Positions 1 to 11,391 of a stretch of DNA of 64,000 bases are shown here, piece by piece. Position 1 is the stretch's first letter, and each line of letters starts with the position of its first letter. The DNA is from Adiantum capillus-veneris (Eukaryota; Streptophyta; Polypodiopsida; Polypodiales; Pteridaceae), in assembly GCA_014529385.2 (NCBI GenBank), contig CM043969.1, positions 71,884,676 to 71,948,675 on the forward strand, written 5' to 3'. Made by a program: the position numbers and the translations under genes. The notes under the pieces are model-generated. The model was given only the letters and a program-made list of their open reading frames with translations, did no database searches and was not told where the DNA came from.

Positions 1-587
1 GTATCAATGATTATATTTTCTACCATAGGCTTTTTTTGAAGTAGAAATAGCCTGTCCAACACTATATGCCTAATGGAAGAGCTCACCACAATGGCCTTCT
101 CAATTGTAATGGCCTGACCATGTTCCTTTCATGTTTCCACTATGCACTCTGGTGGTGATCCTAGCAACTCAATGGACTTGTTTACTAATGTCCCTTGCAT
201 TTGTCCCAACATTTGACTGTGAAACCATCTGAGCCATTGTTGTTGGCACTGTATTTTTCTTAGCTTTGATTTGTTCTAGTTGATTCAACATTCATTTTTT
301 TTTCTTTGACGTTGGCTTGCACCAACAGAATCCAAAGCAAGTTATTCAATAGCTTGTTTTTTATTTTCAAGATATGTTTGTCTTGTTGTTGTTGTTGCTT
401 CACCTCTTACTTTCACCCATGCAGTAGTGGCATTCACATGTGTCCAAATATCGATTGCCTATTATAGAAATTGCTATGTGTACTACGCCTTAAACAACTT
501 TCAAGTCTTTACCTTAGAAGTTTGAATCATACATTGTTAAACAATATTGATCTGAGATTGATTCGTCCTAAGGGTTCATTGTTTGAG
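1..587. other. No gene recognised
   Basis: AT-rich sequence with no open frame or motif I can support on either strand. Confidence 0.5.
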
Positions 588-1105
588 CCAACAACATACT
601 AAATATTTTTTTTGAGACTTATGTGGAATTGCTCTTCAAATTGATCGCCTCGGCCGCAAACTTGTAGGATGGTCTCAATATTAGGGTAGAGACTGAAATG
701 CACTCTCTCGCTCTCTCTCTCTCTCACACACACATCCATGTACATATAAACACTTTTAATTGTAGCAGCTAGCATTTTGTGACTTAGATGGTGGAAACCA
801 TGAGAAAATATGGTAAAAGATATGTTGGGTGCAAAACCTAATTTTTTGTTTGATCAAACAACATACTAAATAGAATTTTTGAGACGTATGTGGAATTGCT
901 CTTAAAATTGATCGATCGCCTCAGTCGCAAACTTGTAGGATGGTCTCAATACTAGGGTAGAGACTGGGATGCGCTCTCTCTCTCTCTCTCTCATCCATGT
1001 ATATATATATATATATACTTTTAATTGTAGCAGCAAGCATTTTGTGACTTAGATGGTGGAAACCATGAGAAAATATGGTAAACGATATGTTGGGTGGAAA
1101 ACCTA
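588..1105. repeat. Tandem duplication of about 265 bp
   Basis: Two adjacent direct copies (about 588-840 and 855-1105) share the same order of blocks: an 'acatactaaata' start, a stretch on the 'cttgtaggatggtctcaat' theme, a CT microsatellite, a CA or TA microsatellite, and an end near 'gatatgttgggtg'. They differ by scattered substitutions and by microsatellite length, so the duplication is not recent. No coding content is seen. Confidence 0.85.
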
Positions 1106-1239
1106 TTTATGCATTCTATGTGGCTTTTCTTTAGCCATTTGAAGGAAAGGGTTTTGTTTTTGCATGTTTACTTTTACTCAACCAATTTGAGGAAAGATTG
1201 TATCACTTTTTGTGGCATGTTAATATACACATACGTGCT

Positions 1240-1640
1240 TTGTTTCATAGCATTGTGATCTTTGTTTCTGTGCTACCTATGTGACCACCTATGGTGCTTC
1301 TTTTAAGGCATGCAACATCATGGAGGACATTGCTATAGGCAAACAAATTCGTCGTGAGCATGGCAATGAGAGAATACTAAAAAACAATGGTGTGCTTGGA
1401 AAATGCAACCAAAGCTCTTAGTCAGATGTTCAAACGTGATCACTTGTGCTTATGCCTTTAGGGTATGTGGCATAATGGAAGACATTGACCTTGGTTTAAT
1501 TATGATTGGAACTTGAAGGTTCGGGGAAGATCTTGGCCATTTCAACAAATGCAAAGACGACTCTTTAAATGTGATCATCTATGCTTGCATTTTGAAGGCA
1601 GGTGATACTTTTGAATGAACAAGTACTCAACGAGCTTCTT
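1240..1640 (+). pseudogene. Decayed PPR protein fragment
   Basis: Short pieces in shifting plus-strand frames read as pentatricopeptide repeats of the plant organellar RNA-binding family. Near 1280 a frame gives 'FKACNIMEDIAIGKQI', matching the family pattern LKACGS...GKQIH. Near 1440 there is 'YAFRVCGIMEDIDLG', and near 1570 'VIIYACILKAG'. Stops and frameshifts separate them, so no functional protein is possible. PPR proteins edit or process organelle transcripts, and the LKAC...GKxIH style is very abundant in ferns and mosses. The second fragment at 3287-3530 may come from the same ancestral gene. Confidence 0.6.
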
Positions 1641-2359
1641 ATCTATAGAGTAGCCTCTTTGGACCCTATTTATTGTAGTAAATACTCGTGGTAGAAAGCT
1701 CTATTTTCAGTGGTATGGAGTAATAAGACCGGGATAGGAAGATGTACTTTTTTTTGTCAAAGAATCTAGTATTTTGTTATAGATTAAAGGAAATAGTTTT
1801 TCCTTTAGAGGATTCTTTAGAAGAGACTAGAGAATGTGTCGGGTTGGTTTCATTGCACATTTATACATCAGAACATTAAATCATGCTCATAACTTGAATA
1901 GAATAACACAATTAAGATTGACAGCATGATGAAGACCGAATTTTCTTAGAGTCGTTCCCTCCTCCAAAAAGACTTTATATTATCATTATCTCAAAGAGAG
2001 ATTGTGTTACAATACAAGCTTGTGCTCTTACAAAGCTTGCCTCGAACCAAGAAGATGATCAACTTGATAATTCCATGGTGTAAACGTGTACACTCCTTCC
2101 CAAACCCTAAACACCACAACGAGGAGAGATAACTATGGAAAAAGAGATAGATGAAAGTGACAAGAAGTATTTATTAAACAAAGAAGCAATAGTTTCTAGT
2201 ATGCTTGCTCCATGAGAAAGCTTTATGCATATCTAAACTAATAGATAAGAGAAAGAAGATGAACTACTTTCACTTGCTTGGATTTGCATCCGTAGCTGAG
2301 CTCTCAGCATAGAAACCTCCTCTTGAGCTCCCATGGGGGAGCACTTGAAAGTGTGAATG

Positions 2360-2404
<45 letters not shown>

Positions 2405-3286
2405 GCAAACACCCCACCAACCCCTCTTGCCTTTTCCATCTTGCACACTCGTTAAATTTTCCAAATGGAATGCACATCACATGGTCCAAGGAAAAGTAGA
2501 CCTTCAAAATGCAACTAAGTACATAGTCAAACACATGTCCCCCCTCCCCTCCTCTCTTTTTTAATTTTCTTGGCAAAAGTATTTACACCACACACACTTG
2601 CTAACTTTACATAAAGCAAGTGCAAGATACTTAGGATATGTGTGACCTAGCTAAACTTAGAAGAGGACTTTGCCTTTAATTATACCGGCTTGGATGCAAG
2701 ACCTTTGTACTATCCTTTGGAGGCTTATGAAACTAACCCGGACTATAGCCTATTTGCTAATTTAGAACTTGCTAATTAAGATAGACTTTGGTAAAAATTA
2801 AACTCACCCTTGAACTTTAGAGCTTCACCTTATGTGCAAAATCTTAGCACGGTGCTTTGGAAGCAGCTTTGGAAGCACTACGAATCTAGTCTCAAATATG
2901 CTAAATTTAGATATCTATAGCAAGTAAGAAAGTTACCCTAAGGTTTCCCAAATTTTATACTTAAATCTAATAATTAATTTTAATTATTTAAAATTAACAC
3001 TAATTTCTATTTTTAGACTCCTATAATTGCTCTAAGTAATCTTCTTTGTCATGTACCTTTAATCAAAGCTGCTCAAAATATATTTACACTTCCTTGCCCT
3101 GCATATTTGACTGAGATAACTAAACAAGTATCCTTGCTCTTTTATAGATTTCTCTTCTTTGGTCCCAAGCCTTTAACCGAACTGCTCTATAATTAATCAA
3201 CTTCACTTGTTCTCTTTTATTTTTATCGAACTTAAATGAACAAATTAAGATAGAAAATACTTTTAGAAGGTTAGAAATTAATTTTC
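1641..3286. other. Intergenic, with one GA microsatellite
   Basis: No gene is supported. A (GA)n tract at about 2364-2402 creates serine/leucine-rich spurious frames on the minus strand. The rest is AT-rich single-copy-looking sequence. Confidence 0.6.
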
Positions 3287-3530
3287 GTGACACTTTTCAA
3301 AGAATATGTAACAAGGAATGCCCACAATATTAATCTCCTTGAATGCATATATACAAGGAGCTACAAGAAAAATCCAAGCAAGGAGGCTCTAGGTTGTTTT
3401 CAGTGGATGAAAGGATCCCCTCATATACAATCACTTTTGTTTATTGTGTTAAAAGCATGTGGCAACGAGGTAAACTCCTTGACATCCTCCTTGCTAAGTG
3501 TTGTAGCAAAGAAGTGATCTACCATTGAGG
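3287..3530 (+). pseudogene. PPR repeat fragment
   Basis: The plus-strand frame from 3287 contains 'SKEALGCFQWMK' followed by 'VLKACGNE', the typical spacing of a PPR motif (EAL..F..M .. TF..VLKACG). The 'YTITFVYCVK' part is in another frame, so at least one frameshift separates the halves. Start, stop and flanking repeats are missing. This is a relic with no likely function. Confidence 0.6.
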
Positions 3531-3895
3531 AGGCCCTCACAACAATGTATGGGCATGGGTTCTCTACAATGAAGATTGTGACTATGTGATGGGGTGCTCT
3601 TGCTTGACATAAACCAACACTTCCTTTTTTTCAATGTTTAATCCGAATTAATTAGCTCACCACCCACCCTATTCTTGGCCACCCATACATCTACTTAATA
3701 TGGTTGTTGTTGACTCACTACATTAGAGGTTTTGAACCATACCCTTTCATGCACCCAATGGCCTATTGCAAAGCCTTCCAAGATGTTGTTGATTGATTGC
3801 AAGATATGTCCAATAGTAGCATGGATAGAAAGCAAATGAAGCTCCCTCTCCCCTCACCGTGAAACTTCAACCCATGGCATCCCCCTTGGCAGCCC
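3531..3895. other. No gene recognised
   Basis: No open frame or repeat is supported. The last ten bases (3886-3895) are the left target duplication of the MITE that follows. Confidence 0.5.
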
Positions 3896-4217
3896 CTCGT
3901 TTATAAGTGACACGGGGTGTCACTCGAGGGATCAACGGCGGGGAACACGATCGGCAAGGCAGGAGGGCTTTAGGCCGTCGGATCCACGCAACAAGGGAGG
4001 GCAGTGTATTATAGTATTGGACTCGTATGCATTACAAGCAAACACGACAGGCGCGCTGGATAGGGAGGGCGGGCCTCAAGCGGGAGGTCGTGAGGTCGAA
4101 TCCGAGGCGGGGAGGCTGGGGTCATAACCTTTTTGCCATGCAAAGAATGGGATCGACGGTGGATTGAACATCCACCGTAGATCCCTCGAGAAGCGCCCGT
4201 GTCACTTATGGACGAGT
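3896..4217. mobile_element. Mutator-like MITE with 10-bp target duplication
   Basis: The left end reads CTCGTTTATAAGTGACACGG. The reverse complement of the right end reads CTCGTCCATAAGTGACACGG. The match continues through 'ctcgagggatc' to about 46 bp with a few mismatches. The element is flanked by TTGGCAGCCC at 3886-3895 and again at 4218-4227. Long TIRs plus a 9-10 bp duplication fit nonautonomous Mutator-like elements (family knowledge). There is no coding capacity. An internal 'gaggtcgaatcc' resembles a tRNA B box, and a small hairpin lies near 4160. Confidence 0.8.
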
Positions 4218-4659
4218 TTGGCAGCCCAAGTCCTAATCACTTTACCCATGCGTGCTTTTTGAGATCAATGGAAATCCATGTGACGTTGTATAAATGCGGG
4301 CCTTGCAACTTCGGGAAGATTTGGTAAAATTGGGTGCTGTAAATTCAGAGGCCAGATTTGGCCTGGGGTTTCCAGATGACATCCAAAGGCCAGCCACGAG
4401 GTAGGGGATTTGATTTTTGAAAAAGAAATGAACGGAGAATCTTTAAAGATCCTCTCTGGCAAACAGAGCATGCATCACTAGAGCCTTTACCCTTTGGGCA
4501 GCTCAAAAAGCTATAAAAAATTAACACATCTTCCCAAAAGAGGAAATGTTAATAGTTGGATTGCATAAACAAATACCATTGCCTGCTTTAAAGAGCAAGC
4601 TTGCGTGCTGATCAGGCTCTCTTCCTTTCATGCATCTATAAGACAATGGGTAAAATTTG
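4218..4659. other. Downstream region of the UGT gene
   Basis: Probably contains the 3' UTR of the minus-strand UGT gene, but I see no clear AATAAA signal. Near 4473 the sequence 'cactagagcctttaccctt' recurs with one change near 10,905, so a short dispersed repeat is present. Confidence 0.4.
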
Positions 4660-6413
4660 CTACTCTTGTAAAACATCTCCTCTCTTTTCTGCAGCTCGCC
4701 TAAACATGTCCTCCACAAACACATCCAGATGGGGAGCACAAGCTCCCATGGAGGCTGCCTGGAGCTCCACCGCTCTCTGCTGAAATACCACCCGCTGCTC
4801 GCTCTGCATTAGCATCCTTATACCCTCTTCTACCTCCTTCGCACCGTCCTCGCCCTCCTTCCTCATCAACTGCACCCCCATTCCCCATTGACATGACACT
4901 TCCCAACTGTTGGTGAATTGATCCAAGAAACAGGGCCATGCCAGCATTGGCACCCCCTTGCTCACACTCTCTATGGTCGAATTCCAGCCCGCATGCGATA
5001 GAAATCCACCAACCGCACCATGCGACAGTACTTTCAACTGCGGCGTCCATGTTGTAAGCTTCCCTGCTTCCATGGCAAATCCCCAAAACTCCTTACCCAG
5101 ATATCCTCGTGCTTCATCCCACCCGGACCGCAGGGCCCATAGAAACGGTTGACGGCAAGCTAAGAGTCCCTTGGCCACATCCTGGATGGCCTCTTGGGTG
5201 CGCAAGACAACACTGCCAAAGGAAATATACAAGACAGAGGCATCTTTCTGCGTGTCGAGCCATTGAAGGCAGTCAAGTTCTTGCTCTTTCCATAAGCTTC
5301 CACGGAATTCGGGAATGATGGCTTCACAAAGAGGGCCGAGGAGGAGGAGCTTGGAGCGGGGGATGATGGTCGACGAGCAGAGGGCGTCAATGAAGGGGGC
5401 TTCGAGCGCCTGGAAGGAATTGGCTATGAACCAGGCTGCCTCATGCACGCGCTGGAACTGGAACTCAAGGATGCCGCGGAGCCACTTGGTGTTTTCGGTC
5501 TCCTCTTCGAGGAAGTCCATATCCCCATTGAAAGCCAGGTCGTAAGGATCCATATGTGGTAAGCCTGGGAACAGCGTCACAAGTGCCTTCTCGCCTCTGC
5601 CTTTCACTACAAGCCACAAATTCACACAGGTGCAAAAGCTTTGAAATGAGAAAAAAGCTTGATGAAAGCAGAATATGCGCTTTGATGAAGCAGATTCGAC
5701 ATGTCAACACGAGTCAACATGATCAGGGCTGTTGCAAACAGATTGACATGGGCATCCTCTCTGCAAGCAGATTGACATGGGTGCACTTTGTTCAAGCAAA
5801 TTGACATACTACAATTTTGTAAGCAGATTGATTTTTGTTCAAGCAGCTCCAAACACTATATTACATAAACATTGAATCATTATGTAGCACCCCAATTAGA
5901 AGCATTCACAGGGATACCTCGTCGTAGAAATGGATCGTAGCCGCCTGCTATGAGCTTTGAAGTCGATGTGTACGCACAACATGAGGCCATTGACATGGTC
6001 CAGAAGAGGACACGGGGTAGCCCCAACTTGAGGGCCACATCCAAAGTCCAGGGCAAGAAGGAGTCCGAGACGATGCAGGTGACGGGGGGCAAGCTCGGAT
6101 CACGAGAAATGGAGAGTACGAGCTGTTCTAACTGTCCATCCAGACTTTCGACAGATCGAATGAAAGCCATGTCTACCGGACTGCGCGGATCATCATCCGG
6201 AAGGCCATCGTCTAGCCCAACAAAGCAAAGATTTGCTTCCTTCTCCTCTAGCAGAGCCTCCCCAGCAACGGAGGCGCGAATATGCATGAGGCGATAAGCA
6301 GTAGTGACGAAGGTCACCATGATTCCTCGTGCAGCCAGCTTCTGCGAGAAGTGCATAGTGGGTGTTATGTGCCCCTGCACAGGCAAGGGGAAGACGATAA
6401 CATGAGGCGTCAT
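4660..6413 (-). CDS. Family-1 UDP-glycosyltransferase, two exons
   Basis: This enzyme transfers sugar from a UDP-sugar to small molecules in the cytosol; the acceptor cannot be told. Exon 1 is 6413-5891. The intron is 5890-5607 (GT-AG, phase 1). Exon 2 is 5606-4660. Together they give 489 residues, normal for plant UGTs. The catalytic His is at about residue 15 (PVQGHITP) and its partner Asp at about 117 (CIVSDSFLPW). The 44-residue PSPG box spans about 361-404, from WTPQ through HAGWNS to FLDQ. The final Gln of the box usually goes with UDP-glucose use (family knowledge). An alternative in-phase donor at GAG/GTATCC, a few codons upstream, cannot be excluded. All key motifs are present and I see no lesion. 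The start is the first ATG, about 70 bp downstream of a TATA box. Confidence 0.9.
5735..5852. repeat. Tandem 29-bp repeats inside the UGT intron
   Basis: Four to five degenerate copies of 'caagcagattgacatgggtg' (about 29 bp per unit) occupy nearly half of the 284-bp intron. The first two copies are nearly identical and later ones are eroded. Confidence 0.7.
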
Positions 6414-6483
6414 GGTCGCTCGGCTAGCTCACACGTTCACTGACACTCGTCTTCCACCACCCACTCTCTGTGAAAAGACGTGA

Positions 6484-6491
6484 ATATATAC
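6484..6491 (-). promoter_or_regulatory. Candidate TATA box of the UGT gene
   Basis: On the minus strand the sequence reads TGTATATATTCA about 70 bp upstream of the ATG at 6413. This leaves room for a transcription start about 30 bp downstream and a short leader. The spacing is typical for plant promoters. No other element is identified. Confidence 0.5.
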
Positions 6492-6846
6492 AAGCTGGCG
6501 TAGCCTGCGTGCTTATCGTGCCTACGCACTCATCGTTGATTGAGCCACATTTGGACATACACGCGCTTCCATGAAATTCATTTCATTGCCCGTCTTATCA
6601 CCCAATTTACGCAACCTAAATAGGTAGTCCAAACGGTTGGATTGGACGGAATCTGGAGAGATCCCTTGGCTTCCTTGGGGCTCAAGAGGAAAAGGAAAGG
6701 TCAAAAAAGAAAACAAAAAGTCTTTCCTTTCCAGCTGTAATATGTCTGGATATTTGAGCTCTCTTGGGATAGTTTCCTGCGGCGTTAAAACTCTGTTCTT
6801 CTTCTTTTTCTTGTCTCCCTCTCTCTCTCTAGTGCCAGCTGTGTTA
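6492..6846. other. Upstream region of the UGT gene
   Basis: No gene is supported. A short CT tract lies near 6815-6830. Bases 6844-6846 (TTA) are the left target duplication of the next MITE. Confidence 0.4.
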
Positions 6847-7156
6847 GGGCCTGTTTACACGCTGCCTAAAATGGCACATTTATGGCCTCCAATGACGGAG
6901 TGGTGTGGCCACACGTAGGGACAACATTTTGAAGCTTTGATGTAAGGTAGTGGCATTTATGCTACATTTTCAGTCCCCCAGATGGTATTGGCCAAGTTTG
7001 AAGTGGTATTAAACACCTAAAAGGTGTTTTTCTCAATATCAAAGCTAGTTTACTTTTTACAAGGCGTGAGCACCATTATCGAGGGCCACCACTAACCACT
7101 CAAAGCCACCAAGGCTCACAGAAAAGCGCCATTTCAGGCAGCGTGTAAACATGCCC
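6847..7156. mobile_element. PIF/Harbinger (Tourist-like) MITE
   Basis: The left end GGGCCTGTTTACACGCTGCC is matched by the reverse complement of the right end, GGGCATGTTTACACGCTGCC. The TIR continues as '-taaaatggc' against '-tgaaatggc'. TTA flanks both ends (6844-6846 and 7157-7159), the typical PIF/Harbinger target duplication. The element is 310 bp with no coding capacity. It lies about 430 bp upstream of the UGT start codon. Confidence 0.85.
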
Positions 7157-7789
7157 TTAGAGGCAGACGATATGTGCGCAAGACGAAGGGAGGAGGCACA
7201 TGGCAGGGGGCGATGGGCGACAACAGTGAAGACATTGGAGCAGGACGTCCAACGTTGCAAGGGGGGGGTCGTCACACAGCAGGGCTAGGTTGGGGAAGGG
7301 GTTGTGGATGGCGAGACTGCCTGTCAAGAGCTAGAGGTGCACGCAATAAAGAAGAGAGGCGCAGGTCCATTGTCAGTCGTCAAGGTGCATAGAAGTGGGC
7401 TAGGACAGTGCATGTGATGATGCATCTGTGGACCGGAGGGGAGATCATCACAGCAGGAGGAGATCGCGCATGGCACAGAGGGAGGGGGTGTGCGAGCTTG
7501 TAGGGGAGGCCAGGATGCTAGGTTCGTTTTTCGTTTGAGCCTACGATTTCTAAAAAATGAAGCATTAACGTGAATCTGTGAAGGTGCATGCAAAATTAAA
7601 AGCGACATGACGACACTGACGAGCCATGGACGAAGGTAGTGAAGGCACGAAGAGATGTTCGTGCTAGGGACGAAGGTAGCGCTGAGGCCAAGTGGGGAGA
7701 GTGGTGCTATCAGGCTGTGGGAGCGACAGGACGACATGGGAGGAGACGTCAAAGTTTTTTTTGAAACTATAGAGATCGCCATGATGACA
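7157..7789. other. GC-richer stretch, no gene recognised
   Basis: A minus-strand frame at 7324-7782 is open for 152 codons but has no recognisable motif and looks compositional. Nothing else is supported. Confidence 0.4.
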
Positions 7790-7866
7790 GCTCACTTGTA
7801 GCACTAAGCTGGTTAGCACATCAATATGTGCTTCGGTAGGATGCAAGTTTGAATCCTTTCTGTGCA
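7790..7866 (+). repeat. tRNA-like sequence, possible SINE head
   Basis: 'tagcactaagctggttagc' matches a tRNA D arm / A box, and 'agtttgaatcc' at the expected distance matches a B box (GGTTCGAATCC). I cannot fold a clean acceptor stem, so it is more likely a tRNA-derived SINE or tRNA relic than a working tRNA gene. Confidence 0.35.
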
Positions 7867-8452
7867 TTGCAGTTTTAGTACCTTGCTTGCCTCGACAATG
7901 CTGATTTTGAGAGAATCCGAGAAGATTCTGCCTAATACAATATCAAACCTACCAGTATGTAGCTACCTACAATAGTAGGGGGTACCAGCTGAAACAAAAC
8001 CGAAAAATAATGAGAATCTTGAAAAATGCTCTCGCCATTTCCAGGTGAGTACGAAAGGTAGGATGGTTCGGCTGCATGCGGGAAAGAGGGCGAGTCTATT
8101 GTGCTGAGAGGGAGCGCACACGTGATGGAGCTGGCAGCAAATTGCGCGCACCCCGCGGGGGGTGCAAGGGTGGCCATGCGTTGTTTTTGAAATTATAGAA
8201 GTGAGTCCATCGCTAAGCACCGAGTTCATGTTGCCAAAGTGGTTTACGTTATTAGCAAAGGTAGTTAATGCTTTGTAGGCGATGAGGTCGAACCTCATGC
8301 AAAACGCCTTCACTTTTAGAAGGTGAAAAGCTTCCAAAGAAGGCAGGGAGTAAAGATGCTGGGGGTGGAAGCACCTCGGTAAACAAGAGCGTGAAGGGGT
8401 AGGCATTCTGAATGAGACTTGAGCTACTCCAAACTAGCATTAGAAAAGAAAC
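7867..8452. other. No gene recognised
   Basis: Several short minus-strand frames overlap here, but none shows a family motif. Confidence 0.4.
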
Positions 8453-8637
8453 TGGGATGCAGTGTGTTTTAACCATTAGAATTACAAAATCCCGGCTAGA
8501 CTTTGAGCTTGTCTTTAAGAAAACAGGGAAATTTACTAAAGTTTGAGTGTAATTAATGACAAAAGCTTCAAATTTTGACCTAAAAACTGGGAGAATTCAA
8601 GTTTGCCCTTATTTTCACCGATTAGGGAAAATGTATA
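8453..8637. repeat. Dispersed repeat, copy 1
   Basis: Matches 10,939-11,124 in the same orientation. Shared landmarks in order are 'tgtattttaacc' (or 'tgtgttttaacc'), 'aaaatccc', 'ttttgagctt', 'caaattttgacctaaaaa', and 'gagaatt'. The copies differ at perhaps one base in five, so they are old. The type is unknown. Confidence 0.65.
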
Positions 8638-9495
8638 GTCCAAACTTGTGCAGAGATTTAAAACCCAATTCAACAGTCAAGATCTCGAAAAAGTCAAGTG
8701 TGATGGAGGCTTTGAAGGGACCGATGGCAAGACTCGAGAGAAGAAAGCATGATCAAGGTGGGGTGGAAAACCATGTTGCTCTATTGTGAAGAGCTTGGGA
8801 GCGTGATGCAAGCTGTAGGAAACTTCTCGAAGTCCATTGACCTTTGTAGCGACAATATATTAGGCATGGGATCCAGCCAGCCTCAATATTTTTTAGGCTG
8901 GCCCACTGCGATCTGAGCATGCTCTGAAGTCTCAAAATCTATTTTCTCTCTTGAACTGGGATCGTTCTCAAATTGAGGGCAGCATGATGTTGTGCAGAGT
9001 CGGGCCTTGGCTTCCCATTTCCATGCTAAAGCAGGTAAAGCATAAAACATGAACCATGTCTGCATAGGCAGTACTAATGAGACTGCATGCATGCTCGTGC
9101 GAACCAAGGGGCCTGACGATGGCCAGCTCCCTTACAAACAAGAAATGTGGCCCCTTCACCGTCTGCAACCACTAATTCCATTTTATCTAAGAGCGCGACC
9201 AAAAGAACCTCAACCAATCCCCACAAAAGTTGTATGAGGGCCAAAAACAGCTACTCTCTACCTCTGTGGAGCCATAGCTAGGTGCAAGGTGGGCATACAT
9301 AGCGACGTGCTTGCAGCTTCTTGCGTTGCCATGCAAGCACCTCTCTCTACATGCCCCCTCTCCCTCTCTCTTCGAGAGGGAGTTTTCAATGGCAACCTTT
9401 TTCATATTATAGGTGTACCACAATAGAATGCGACTTGAACAGGGACGACCCGAATCAAACGACGAGAGCTGCACTGGATGCAACCTGCTCGAAGA
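8638..9495. other. No gene recognised
   Basis: No supported gene. The stretch lies downstream (minus-strand sense) of the cupin fragment. Confidence 0.4.
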
Positions 9496-9835
9496 GAAAC
9501 TATGGTGTTTTCCAATGGTTTCAAACACCTCCCATGTACAACTCATACTCTTTGGGAATTGCACAACCAAATCACCAACAATGATCTCCACGCTCAGATG
9601 AGCCCTACCCATACACTTTCACCTGACCTTTAAGAAGGTAACACATCTCCCTTTCGGAATAAGTCCAAGGAAACTTGCTAGGAGAGAAGCCCTCCAGACT
9701 AGAAGAAGGCCAGAGCCCATGCTTGCCAGCGTCAAGGGGCTTGTATCGAGTAGGTAGAGAGGATGACCTCGTAGCGCTACAGGAGGGCACCTCCAAGCAA
9801 AGGGGCCGCAATGTCAAGAAGATGAGGAGATGCAA
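9496..9835 (-). pseudogene. Cupin_3 (RmlC-like) domain fragment, frameshifted
   Basis: The minus strand reads 'SPSKFPWTYSEREMCYLLKG' then 'QVKVY'. After a one-base frameshift near 9605-9612 it continues as 'VEIIVGDLVVQFPKSMSCTW' and 'EVFETIGKHHSF'. This is the order and spacing of small plant cupin proteins of the DUF861/Cupin_3 group (SKFPW-Y--KET-YLL, GDLV-FP-GMSCTWDV, KHYKF). The normal stop after KHxxF is missing and no clear start is seen. Plant members of this group are poorly characterised single-domain proteins. I read it as a relic or retrocopy fragment. An intact gene with a sequencing indel is less likely because both ends are also missing. Confidence 0.65.
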
Positions 9836-10042
9836 CTCCTCGATCTCTCAGTGTCACACAATGGGAGAAAGTAGCCTGCAAAGTGGGTTCAGTACTATGG
9901 AAGTAGGAGCCGATCCATGCAAGCAAAGCTGATGAAAACCGCCATTAGCAGGAAAGAGAGGGACTGAGCAAGGGAGAGGAAGGAGGATCTGAGAGCTCAA
10001 GGACAAGCCCAATCTTAAGCCAACAAAAGGAGAACGAGGGGG

Positions 10043-10044
<2 letters not shown>

Positions 10045-10090
<46 letters not shown>
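10045..10090. repeat. (GA)n microsatellite
   Basis: An uninterrupted GA tract preceded by a G run. It produces leucine/serine spurious frames. Confidence 0.95.
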
Positions 10091-10092
<2 letters not shown>

Positions 10093-10161
10093 GGTGGGGA
10101 GCACTCAAGAGCAATATTCGGGAGAAGATGAAAGCTGGCCCGGAGAGAGGGAGGAGGTTCT

Positions 10162-10302
10162 TTGAGTGTTGGAAAGGAAAGTGTTACAACCTTGATAACC
10201 TTGGCTTATTCCGAGGCAGAGGATGTACATGGAATTGCGGCAGGTGCTCTATGGAACCTTGCTTTCACTTCAGGCAATGTCTGGCGTATAGTTGAGACTC
10301 GA
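10162..10302 (+). pseudogene. ARABIDILLO-type armadillo repeat fragment
   Basis: The frame from 10,162 reads 'LITLAYSEAEDVHGIAAGAL' then 'WNLAFTSGNVWRIVE'. This closely follows one armadillo repeat of plant ARABIDILLO proteins (LIALARSEAEDVHETAAGAL, WNLAFNPGNALRIVE, from memory of the family). Those are F-box/armadillo proteins of the nucleus that promote root branching in angiosperms. Only about 45 residues remain, with unrelated sequence on both sides, so this is a single captured or retained exon piece. Confidence 0.65.
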
Positions 10303-10938
10303 GAGAGCTCGAGAAGTAGGAGCCGCCCTCTCTCTCCCCAACTCTCCACAACGGGCCATGTGGAGTGGCCAAATGAAGCACTGGTTCCAATGCTACTACC
10401 GAAAACTCAATCTCACTAACAGATGGTAGTGTAGGTATCATCAAGATCTCATTCACCCTTAAAAAAGATCCAAGCAATAAAATAAATGATCATTAACTTT
10501 ACGCACCAATCAAAAAGTAATGTTTTTTTTAATTTAAAAAATCTATTTCTTGAATAACCTTCTCTTTTTCATTAGCAATAAAATGAAAATGTGAGTGAAA
10601 GAACTTTTGAAAATGAAAAGGTGACGCTTGGGATTTGTGGAGCCCACTAAGTCTTTATCATTTAACCTCTAAAGCATTCAATGTTCCATGTTTTTAAAGG
10701 CAGCCCAAAATCCTTTCTTTGGTAAATGAGCATAAATTTCATATTTCAAAACTCCTACATGTCCATCATTAGATCTACACAGTGTTCATTTAAATGAGTG
10801 TCAACTATCTTACTTTAACCAATCAGCATTTTTTATCTATCAAAAAATGTTTGAAAATACAACTCAATCTTTTTTTAACTTTAGTCAGCAAAAAGAGAAG
10901 GCATCACTAGAACCTTTACCCTTTGAGCAGGCAAAAAA
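10303..10938. other. No gene recognised
   Basis: AT-rich, with no open frame worth reporting. Repeat copy 2 begins at its right edge, preceded by a 30-bp piece shared with about 4473. Confidence 0.4.
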
Positions 10939-11124
10939 ACCGAGATCTAGTGTATTTTAACCGGCTGAAATTATAAAATCCCGATTAGATTTTGAGCTTT
11001 CCTTTAGGAAAACGACAAATTTACACAAGTTTTAGTATAATTATCGGCAAAATATTCAAATTTTGACCTAAAAATCGAGAGAATTTGAAGTTTCTCCTTA
11101 TTTTGATCGGTTAGAAAAAATGTA
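10939..11124. repeat. Dispersed repeat, copy 2
   Basis: Direct-orientation relative of 8453-8637, with the same landmarks and many substitutions. Confidence 0.65.
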
Positions 11125-11234
11125 TTTTTCTAGCCCCAATTGGAAGGTGGAAAAAGGAAGGGTGAGAGATTGAGGGGAAAATGGATGGGTGGGAGAAGGA
11201 TTGTCCCTCTCGCACACGTGGCTTGGCATGAAAC

Positions 11235-11280
<46 letters not shown>

Positions 11281-11335
11281 AGCCTTGCAAGGTAGTGAAA
11301 GAGACCTATCTCTCTCCCTAGCACTGTGCTACAAG

Positions 11336-11391
<56 letters not shown>

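Noticed and set aside
4021-4130. tRNA gene inside the MITE
   Set aside because: Only a B-box-like word; no cloverleaf could be drawn.
7324-7782. 152-residue minus-strand protein
   Set aside because: No motif, GC-rich low-information composition, overlapping frames equally open.
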